From NCBI GenBank assembly GCA_964405975.1, contig CAYOPW010000090.1:1-5712 (forward strand): a DNA stretch of 5,712 nucleotides. Direction: 5' to 3'. The position numbers and the translations under genes were made by a program. Below, one piece after another: positions 1 through 5,218 of this stretch. The notes under the pieces are model-generated. The model did no database searches, was not told where the DNA came from, and worked only from the letters and a program-made list of their open reading frames with translations. The stretch comes from Hyphomicrobium_A sp964405975 (lineage in GTDB: Bacteria > Pseudomonadota > Alphaproteobacteria > Rhizobiales > Hyphomicrobiaceae). Numbering within the stretch: position 1 is the first letter of the stretch; each line of letters begins with the position of its first letter.

Positions 1-264
1 TTGGGCTCGAGGTTACGAGCTACCTTCCCGCTGAGATCGACATCATCTAACGGTGTCGTCTAACTCTTCGCCTTGTGAGTTCGGATGCGGCGGTCGAGGA
101 ATCGGCTGCCGTTGTTTTTTTCTAACCCGGCTTCGGCGGGTCACAGAAATTGATCTCCCAAGACTGTGCAAGGTTCGGGATTCGCCGCTGGCGGACGAAT
201 TCCATTACTGCGCGGCGGCGCTAGATTGATCGGCGTCTTTGGTCGCTGAGGAGGATCCTCAAGC

Positions 265-399
265 ATGAACCGAATCGGCCCCATCAGGAACAACGAGAAA
301 GTCGTGAGCAGGAAAACCACGCTCCTTTTGCCACGCTTGTTCTATCGCGGTGTCGGCAGTTCCACTGCGACGCCTGTCGTCAAGGCAAAGGAAACCTAA
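265..399 (+). CDS. Small ORF of 44 codons, unknown function
   Basis: I do not recognise this frame. It begins with ATG at 265 and ends with TAA at 397-399, giving 44 residues that start MNRIGPIRNNEK. The main reason to list it is a very strong Shine-Dalgarno, GAGGAGG at 248-254, ten bases before the ATG. The product is basic (several Arg and Lys residues), has a short hydrophobic stretch TTLLLPRLF around residues 18-26 and no signal peptide or known motif. The palindrome GAGGATCCTC overlaps the Shine-Dalgarno, so translation could be affected by local structure. It could be a small protein, a leader peptide, a remnant of a longer gene, or chance; codon evidence is too thin to decide. Confidence 0.3.
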   Translation: MNRIGPIRNNEKVVSRKTTLLLPRLFYRGVGSSTATPVVKAKET

Positions 400-664
400 G
401 TTGACGTCTTTTGGATGGCATTCTCGAGATCAAGAATATTGCTGTCCGCTTGGAGAAAACGCGGACGCACTCCATATGTTTTAGTGCAGGTCTATCTAGG
501 CTGCGCGACCTAAGGCGCCCGCCACTCTGGTAGACCGCCTTTGTTCGAAGAGGTTCAAGCGCTGTCTCAATTCGCGATGTCGTACTTGAGATTTGGGCGA
601 TCACCTGTGGCAGCGGCTGCCGAAACGGCCAATTGCTTGAGACGCCCCCTAAAGAACGAAGAAA

Positions 665-669
665 AAGGA
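665..669 (+). promoter_or_regulatory. Ribosome binding site of sufB
   Basis: AAGGA lies six bases before ATG 676. It fixes the sufB start at 676 rather than at the TTG at 541, which would add 45 residues that resemble nothing in SufB. Confidence 0.8.
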
Positions 670-675
670 AAGAAT

Positions 676-2145
676 ATGCCAGCAGTTCAAGAGACGATCG
701 GGCAAGTCAAGAAGATCGACGTCGACCAGTACAAGTACGGCTTCGAGACCGAGATCGCGACGGTGAAGGCACCGAAGGGCCTCGATGAGGGCACCGTACA
801 CTTCATTTCGGCCAAGAAGGGCGAGCCGGAGTGGATGCTGGAGTGGCGGCTGGAGGCGTTCCGCCGTTGGCAAGGCATGACCGAGCCGACGTGGGCCAAC
901 GTCAAATATCCCAAGATCGACTTCCAGGACCTCTATTACTACGCGGCGCCGAAATCGACCGAGGGCCCGAAGTCTCTAGAGGAAGTCGATCCCGAGCTTC
1001 TGGCAACCTATGAAAAGCTTGGGATTCCGCTGAAAGAGCAGGAGATTCTGGCAGGCGTGAAGAACGGGCGCGTGGCGGTCGATGCCGTCTTCGATAGCGT
1101 TTCCGTGGTCACTACCTTCAAGAAGGAGCTGGCACAAGCGGGCGTGATCTTTTGCGCGATCTCGGAGGCGATCCGCGAGCATCCAGAGCTCGTGAGGAGG
1201 TACCTGGGCTCAGTTGTGCCGCAGGGCGACAACTTCTACGCCGCGCTCAACTCAGCCGTGTTCTCAGATGGCTCATTTGTCTACGTTCCGGAGGGCGTGC
1301 GATGCCCCATGGAGTTGTCGACGTACTTCCGCATCAATGAAGAAAAGACGGGCCAGTTTGAGCGCACGCTCATCATCGCAGACAAGGGTTCCTACGTGTC
1401 CTATCTGGAAGGCTGCACGGCGCCCATGCGTGATGAGAACCAGCTACACGCGGCCGTCGTCGAATTGATTGCGCTCGACGATGCGGAGATCAAGTACTCG
1501 ACCGTGCAGAATTGGTATCCGGGTGACAAGGACGGAAAGGGCGGTATCTATAACTTCGTCACCAAGCGGGGCGATTGCCGCGGGAAGAACTCGAAAATCA
1601 GTTGGACGCAGGTCGAGACGGGCTCTGCTATCACGTGGAAATATCCAAGCTGCATCCTGCGCGGGGATAATTCGCGTGGCGAGTTTTATTCGATTGCGGT
1701 GTCCAACGGTCACCAGCAGATCGACAGCGGCACCAAGATGATCCACCTCGGCAAGAATACCTCAAGCCGCATCATCTCCAAGGGCATTGCCGCCGGCCAT
1801 TCGAACAACACCTACCGCGGCCTCGTCTCCGCACATCGCAAGGCAACGGGCGCGCGCAATTTTACGAACTGCGACTCGCTGCTGATCGGCGACAAGTGCG
1901 GCGCGCACACCGTGCCCTACATCGAGGCGAAGAACGCGTCTGTACAATTCGAGCACGAAGCGTCGACCTCGAAGATTTCCGACGAGACGCTGTTCTATTG
2001 CCGCCAGCGCGGACTTTCCGAGGAGGATGCGGTGGCGCTCGTGGTCAATGGTTTCGTGCGCGACGTGCTGCAGAAGCTGCCCATGGAGTTCATGGCCGAG
2101 ACACAGAAGCTTATCGGCATCAACTTGGAGGGCTCTGTGGGCTGA
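676..2145 (+). CDS. sufB: Fe-S cluster assembly scaffold protein SufB
   Basis: The 489-residue product is full length for SufB, the scaffold subunit of the cytosolic SufBC2D complex that builds Fe-S clusters with sulfur from a SufS-type desulfurase. The N-terminal helical region (about 1-120) is followed by the family's beta-helix core. The signature block near the C-terminus reads NCDSLLIGDKCGAHTVPY with Cys399, which aligns with the essential Cys405 of E. coli SufB. The motif FEHEAS gives His427 and Glu428, matching E. coli His433 and Glu434. The tail LFYCRQRGLSEEDAV and LEGSVG ending is also classic. The start at ATG 676 has AAGGA six bases upstream. Unusually, no sufC, sufD or sufS follows: the next gene is on the opposite strand. 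It may be an extra copy that relies on a suf operon elsewhere. Identity is certain; function of this copy is inferred. Confidence 0.97.
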   Translation: MPAVQETIGQVKKIDVDQYKYGFETEIATVKAPKGLDEGTVHFISAKKGEPEWMLEWRLEAFRRWQGMTEPTWANVKYPKIDFQDLYYYAAPKSTEGPKSLEEVDPELLATYEKLGIPLKEQEILAGVKNGRVAVDAVFDSVSVVTTFKKELAQAGVIFCAISEAIREHPELVRRYLGSVVPQGDNFYAALNSAVFSDGSFVYVPEGVRCPMELSTYFRINEEKTGQFERTLIIADKGSYVSYLEGCTAPMRDENQLHAAVVELIALDDAEIKYSTVQNWYPGDKDGKGGIYNFVTKRGDCRGKNSKISWTQVETGSAITWKYPSCILRGDNSRGEFYSIAVSNGHQQIDSGTKMIHLGKNTSSRIISKGIAAGHSNNTYRGLVSAHRKATGARNFTNCDSLLIGDKCGAHTVPYIEAKNASVQFEHEASTSKISDETLFYCRQRGLSEEDAVALVVNGFVRDVLQKLPMEFMAETQKLIGINLEGSVG

Positions 2146-2178
2146 TCAAGGTTTGCCATGCAAAGCCCAACAAGCGGC

Positions 2179-2385
2179 CTAATACGACTCCAAAATCGCC
2201 CTGCCCGACCGTTCGGCTCCCCTAACCCCCAGGTTCTGATCTGCACTGCGGCTCCGTACGTCTTTAAGGCGGCCGGGAGCCTGCAGCTTGTCGAAGAGGG
2301 TGATGACGTCGGGCCGGGAAGCTTCGATCCGCTATTCGATGTGTTCCACCTTCGTCTCGATTACAAGCCGTTGACTCTCGATCAT
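2179..2385 (-). pseudogene. Possible broken small ORF overlapping the pentapeptide gene
   Basis: The stop codon of the pentapeptide-repeat gene overlaps an ATG on the same strand (ATGA, 2382-2385), the usual sign of translational coupling. The frame reads MIESQRLVIETKVEHIE, meets TAG at 2332-2334, then stays open for 50 more codons to a second TAG at 2179-2181. The later part (RIEASRPDVITLFDKLQ onward) has a protein-like composition. A single CAG-to-TAG or similar change would explain the interruption. I recognise no family. The frame could equally be chance, because the sequence is GC-rich and the opposite strand is also open. Confidence 0.2.
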
Positions 2386-3019
2386 GGCTGGCTCGCGCGC
2401 TCCAGGTTTTTCGCTTTGTCCATATTTTTTGCGGCATCGGCACTTTTCATTTTCCCGATCCGAGCAGAGTTAACGTCCGCGCCGTCGAAATTGGCGCCGG
2501 TCACGTCAGCATCCGTGAAGTCGGCTGCAGCGACTTCGCTTCCTGGCGAGTTCGCGCCGCTCAGGTCGGCTCGGCGCAGTGAGGCGAATTCCATAAGGAC
2601 GCGCGTCATATTGGCGCCTTTGAAGGAGGCACCGTCCAGCTTTGAGCCGCCGAATTGCGTGCCGAAGAGACTTGCGCCTTTCAGGTTGGCTCCGCTGAAG
2701 TCAGAGTTCAGAGCCCACGCCTGATCGAGCACTACACCCTCAAGATTAGAACCTTTGAAGTTCGTCTTGTTTATGCGAGCTGATTGAAGCTTCGTTCGCT
2801 GGAGGTCCATCCCCGAAAGGTCACGGCCATTTTGAGATCGAGGATTGCACCGGGGACCAGCTGAGCGAGGGATTCCACGATGGACTCTCGGGTTATCTCT
2901 GATTTGGTGAAGGCATCTGACGTCGCGTCCAGGCCCATCATGTCCTGGGCGTTTGACGACGCAGGTACCAGGAGTGTGAGCGCTACAGCCAGGATGCAGC
3001 GTCTTATGTTGTTTGTCAT
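2382..3019 (-). pseudogene. Secreted pentapeptide-repeat protein, split by a one-base frameshift
   Basis: Translation from ATG 3019 gives a clear signal peptide: MTNNIRR, a hydrophobic core CILAVALTLLVPA, and a cleavage site after SNA at residue 24, so export to the periplasm is expected. After about 39 mature residues ending ILDLK (Lys63) this frame runs into unrelated sequence and stops at 2771. The next frame, entered by moving back one base in the AAAA run at 2830-2833, continues NGRDLSGMDL and gives 25 uninterrupted pentapeptides (residues 65-189, A(D/N)LXX type, with repeated GANL, GADV, RADLS) and a short charged tail. Pentapeptides fold as a right-handed quadrilateral beta-helix; cellular roles of secreted members are mostly unknown. 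Restoring one A gives a 212-residue protein. The break is either a real mutation or a homopolymer sequencing error. It is divergent from the ferritin gene. Confidence 0.8.
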
Positions 3020-3061
3020 GATGTCGTTCCACTCCGATCTATTGAGTTGATCTCGCTAAAT

Positions 3062-3111
3062 TGCCGCAGGTGTTATCACGTATCCCTGCCGCAGGCAGGA
3101 GCACGTATTCC
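3062..3111. repeat. Imperfect tandem repeat, two 25-bp units
   Basis: Units 3062-3086 and 3087-3111 abut and match at 19 of 25 positions. Both begin TGCCGCAGG and share CACGTAT near the end, followed by (C/T)CC. The second unit also contains the inverted repeat CCTGC-N5-GCAGG at 3085-3099. The repeat sits in the divergent region between the pentapeptide gene and the ferritin gene, so a regulatory role is possible but not shown. Confidence 0.6.
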
Positions 3112-3232
3112 TCACGCCAACCTGGTGGAAACCGGCAGGTCGGGCGAGCAGGGCTTAAGGCGGGAAGGCATTTAGGGATTTGCAGGTGATGCGATAGGCT
3201 GAATCGCGCACTCAAGCCGCCCTAAAGACGAT

Positions 3233-3237
3233 AAGGA
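3233..3237 (+). promoter_or_regulatory. Ribosome binding site of the ferritin gene
   Basis: AAGGA lies six bases before GTG 3244. A TTG at 3247 is also in range at nine bases. The GTG gives the residue numbering that agrees with E. coli FtnA. Confidence 0.65.
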
Positions 3238-3243
3238 ACAGTC

Positions 3244-3741
3244 GTGTTGAATCCCGCAGTCGAACAAGCCATCAACGAACAGATCAATCAGGAATTCCAA
3301 GCGGCGTACCTTTACCTCTCGATGTCTGCTCACTTCGAGACCAAGGGGCTCCATGGCTTCGCCCACTGGATGCGTTTGCAGAGCGAAGAGGAACTCAGCC
3401 ACGGGCTGAAGCTTTTCGACTACCTCCACGACCGCAATGGACACGCGGTCTTGCAACGCATCGACGCGCCGCCATCACAGTTTGGAGCGCCGATTGAAAT
3501 CGCCGAGAATGCTTTGCGGCATGAACAAAGAGTGACGCAACTAATCAACACGCTCTACGAAACCGCCGCGCGCGAGCATGACTACGTGACCACCGCCCAA
3601 CTTCAGTGGTTCCTGATCGAGCAGGTCGAGGAGGAAAAGACAGCGACCGATATTGTCCAGCGGCTCACTCTTGCGGGCGATGACGTGAACGTTCTACTGC
3701 AGCTCGACCGCGAACTGGGCCAGCGCCGCAAGCCTGAGTGA
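3244..3741 (+). CDS. ftnA: Bacterial non-heme ferritin
   Basis: The 165-residue product is the normal length for FtnA-type ferritins, which assemble into 24-subunit cytosolic shells that oxidise Fe(II) and store it as a ferric mineral. The ferroxidase ligands fall at the same numbers as in E. coli FtnA: Glu17, Tyr24, Glu50 and His53 in EEELSH, Glu94, and the EQVEEE block with Glu126, Gln127, Glu129 and Glu130. The absence of a bacterioferritin haem-ligand Met at position 52 (Ser52 here) and the overall pattern favour ferritin over bacterioferritin. The start is GTG 3244 with AAGGA six bases upstream. The gene stands alone, about 220 bp from the divergent pentapeptide gene. I saw no convincing RirA-type (TGA-N9-TCA) or Irr-type box upstream, so regulation by iron cannot be read from the sequence. 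Confidence 0.95.
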   Translation: MLNPAVEQAINEQINQEFQAAYLYLSMSAHFETKGLHGFAHWMRLQSEEELSHGLKLFDYLHDRNGHAVLQRIDAPPSQFGAPIEIAENALRHEQRVTQLINTLYETAAREHDYVTTAQLQWFLIEQVEEEKTATDIVQRLTLAGDDVNVLLQLDRELGQRRKPE

Positions 3742-3920
3742 CCGGCGTGGCCCATGGGGACGGCCTCATTATCGATGTCATTGGCGATCAGAAGTTTATT
3801 ATCGAACCGCTCGAACACTGCATCCATGGCGATCGGAGACCGACTAACACGCATTCTCCTGAGAATACCTGACGGCATCGTTGCACAATCCCTGCGTCGG
3901 GTCACAATCAAACGCCCTAG
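3742..3920. other. Intergenic stretch between ferritin and a minus-strand small gene
   Basis: No gene is supported here. The only structure seen is the inverted repeat ATTCTC-CT-GAGAAT at 3853-3866. No stem followed by a T run is present after the ferritin stop, so no intrinsic terminator is called. Confidence 0.4.
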
Positions 3921-4184
3921 CTACGTTTTCTCTGCGTCCCTTTTTTGTGCCGCCTCCAGGTCTCGAGGATCAATGGTAACCACCTGCCTCTGCCGCGTGG
4001 CCGTGCCCACAGCGGGTAAGACAATTGTGGTGGACACACGGCGATAGGCGACAAAGGATAGATTGTCGAGTGTCTCCTCAACGGTCTCGATCATGTAAGT
4101 TCCAGCCGGTTGCACTCCGTCAAGACCAACGAGCGAAAACGGGTGCAAGAAGGTCACCGAGCTATGTGTCGTCCGCTCTGGCAT
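3921..4184 (-). CDS. Small conserved-looking hypothetical protein, 87 residues
   Basis: The function is unknown. The frame starts at ATG 4184 with GAGGG seven bases upstream and encodes MPERTTHSSVTFLHPFSL onward. The composition is protein-like: a beta-rich core with FLHPFSLVGLDGVQPAGTY (about residues 12-30), VAYRRVSTTIVLPA (about 46-59), and QVVTIDPRDLEAA near the C-terminus. There is no signal peptide, membrane segment or metal site. From memory, rhizobial genomes carry many short proteins of this pattern, with a conserved FxLxGxDGxQPAGTY-type segment; I could not check this. An upstream frame that ends at 4200, 15 bases before this start, suggests a two-gene operon with the small gene at 4306-4488. 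Confidence 0.7.
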   Translation of the reverse strand: MPERTTHSSVTFLHPFSLVGLDGVQPAGTYMIETVEETLDNLSFVAYRRVSTTIVLPAVGTATRQRQVVTIDPRDLEAAQKRDAEKT

Positions 4185-4305
4185 GACTTTGCCCTCGGCT
4201 CAGATGCCGCTGCTCCAAACGAACGTTGGGCGTTTCCTGTGCAGCAACGGGCGCGCCTCAACCGTATACGCCTGGTTGACCAATGCCTGGTCGGTGGTGC
4301 CTTCT

Positions 4306-4488
4306 TCACCTGATCGCTAACAACATTTGAGTCTTACGGACCATCGCACACGCGACGAAGAATCCGTCAGCTTCCGGGGCGATGGAGGTGACCTCGGCTG
4401 CACGCAGCGTCACCGTTTCGTAATTCTCCAGTTCTTCCCGCCTCTTCGCACCCACCTCCGAGATGACCGCATCACAGGCGTCCGTCAT
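4306..4488 (-). CDS. Small hypothetical protein, 60 residues, probably frame-broken at its 3' end
   Basis: The function is unknown. ATG 4488 has GGAG five bases upstream. The 60-residue product begins MTDACDAVISEVGAKRREEL and is coding-like in its codon third positions up to about VACAMVRKT (residues 44-52); the last eight residues, QMLLAIR and stop, look unlike the rest. In the neighbouring minus-strand frame an open segment from 4316 to 4200 reads EEGTTDQALVNQAYTVEARP and ends in VWSSGI. That segment has no start of its own and stops just before the next gene. One or two frameshifts near 4300-4335 would join the two parts into a protein of about 95 residues. Whether the short form is expressed is open. 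Confidence 0.45.
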   Translation of the reverse strand: MTDACDAVISEVGAKRREELENYETVTLRAAEVTSIAPEADGFFVACAMVRKTQMLLAIR

Positions 4489-4625
4489 ATTGGCTCCAGT
4501 GGTTACGCGAGACGCCCAGAAGCTTAAGCGGAGGTCGCTGCGGCTGTCGCTCCATCAATGAGGCCGAGGGCGTGGCGAAAAAAGCGCCGACCTCACCCTT
4601 GACTACCACGCTAGGTTCACCTACT

Positions 4626-4655
4626 TACCATCCATATAGATGGTATAGGGATGGT
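4626..4655. promoter_or_regulatory. Operator-like palindrome plus phased third half-site before the RHH gene
   Basis: TACCATC (4626-4632) and GATGGTA (4639-4645) form a perfect inverted repeat around a 6-bp AT-rich centre. A further GATGGT at 4650-4655 repeats the right arm exactly 11 bp downstream, one helical turn. Ribbon-helix-helix proteins commonly bind such short half-sites and repress their own genes, so this is the likely autoregulatory site. It lies 7-36 bp before ATG 4662. Confidence 0.6.
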
Positions 4656-4661
4656 GGAGAG

Positions 4662-5081
4662 ATGGCAAGCAATGTGCACGAGCTGCGACCAAAACCCGGT
4701 GAATCGGAGAAGATCACAATCAACCTCGGCTACGTCGACCTCGGTCATGTCGATCTGATGGTGCAAGAGGGCTTTTATTCGAACCGCACCGATTTCATCC
4801 GAACCGCTATTCGCAACCAGCTCGAGCGGCACGCGGAGGTGGTCAAGCAAACCGTGGCCCGCAATACGCTAGACCTCGGTTTGCGCCATTACAGTCGTGA
4901 GGATCTCGAGGCCGTAAGGACCGCTGGCCAAACGCTTCACCTCAACGTGCTCGGGCTGGTCAGCATAGCGGCCGACGTCACGGCCGAACTGGCCCGCGCG
5001 ACGATCTCCTCGATCTCGGTGCTGGGGGCACTCCACGCCAGCCCGGAGGTCAAGGCCGCTTTGGCGGATCGAATGCGGTAG
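4662..5081 (+). CDS. Ribbon-helix-helix (CopG-type) transcriptional regulator
   Basis: The 139-residue product carries a ribbon-helix-helix DNA-binding fold near its N-terminus: strand KITINLG (residues 17-23), helix VDLGHVDLMVQEG (25-37), the turn FYSNRTDF and helix IRTAIRNQLERH (46-57). Dimers of this fold insert the paired strands in the major groove. The C-terminal 80 residues, ending in ADVTAELARAT and HASPEVKAALADR, are of unknown role and may bind a ligand or partner. I chose ATG 4662 because a purine-rich GGTGGAGAG stretch precedes it and the palindrome at 4626-4645 then stays outside the gene. A GTG at 4572 in the same frame, with GAGG eight bases upstream, would add 30 residues and place the palindrome inside the gene. 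The esterase gene follows 137 bp downstream on the same strand, and a regulatory link to it is inferred. Confidence 0.85.
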   Translation: MASNVHELRPKPGESEKITINLGYVDLGHVDLMVQEGFYSNRTDFIRTAIRNQLERHAEVVKQTVARNTLDLGLRHYSREDLEAVRTAGQTLHLNVLGLVSIAADVTAELARATISSISVLGALHASPEVKAALADRMR

Positions 5082-5206
5082 CCAGAGCCGCGATGCTCAC
5101 CGTTCTCAGCGCAGCCGTTCAGCAGGTCTGCTCGAGCAACACGTTCCCGAAACATTTCCCCAGAAAACTGGCTGGGCGCCCGACGCGTCAGCTGTTTTCC
5201 CAAATG

Positions 5207-5211
5207 AAGGA
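5207..5211 (+). promoter_or_regulatory. Ribosome binding site deciding the esterase start
   Basis: AAGGA is seven bases before ATG 5219. In-frame ATGs at 5093 and 5204 exist, but the first adds 42 residues that do not look like the family and neither has a better Shine-Dalgarno. Confidence 0.6.
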
Positions 5212-5218
5212 TCTTGAG

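Larger units (their letters stand above)
1..675. other. Gene-poor region upstream of sufB
   Basis: No large coding region is recognisable here. The first bases could be the tail of a plus-strand gene: the frame from base 3 is open and stops with TAA at 48-50, but 15 codons are too few to identify. The stretch holds a 44-codon small ORF (265-399), an ABC-ATPase-like short reading frame (411-533), a hairpin ACCCG/CGGGT near 125-141 that lacks a following T run, a perfect palindrome GAGGATCCTC at 251-260, and nested inverted repeats between 489 and 536. No sure promoter for sufB could be placed. Confidence 0.5.

Noticed and set aside
125..141. Hairpin ACCCG-N7-CGGGT as an intrinsic terminator
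   Set aside because: The T run lies before the hairpin on the plus strand, and the minus strand shows an A run after it, so neither direction fits a terminator.
565..591. Inverted repeat TCTCAA-N15-TTGAGA as a regulator site
   Set aside because: The arms are short, the spacing matches no regulator I know, and a similar TTGAGA at 637-642 suggests that the word is simply common here.
541..675. N-terminal extension of SufB from TTG 541
   Set aside because: The extra 45 residues do not resemble SufB, while ATG 676 has AAGGA at proper spacing.
2158..2724. Open plus-strand frame of 188 codons antisense to the pentapeptide gene
   Set aside because: Its repeated LAPLK/FAPLR-like runs are the reverse-strand image of the pentapeptide repeats, and the minus strand has the recognisable family plus a signal peptide.
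3603..3911. Minus-strand frame of 102 codons over the ferritin end
   Set aside because: Most of it is antisense to the well-supported ferritin gene and its composition (many Ser and Arg) is that of a shadow frame.
4599..4604. TTGACT as a -35 box for the RHH gene
   Set aside because: At 17-bp spacing the -10 would be TACTTA, a poor match, so no promoter is called.
5093..5218. Upstream ATG 5093 as the esterase start
   Set aside because: It would add 42 residues unlike the family's N-terminus and has no clear Shine-Dalgarno, whereas ATG 5219 has AAGGA seven bases upstream.
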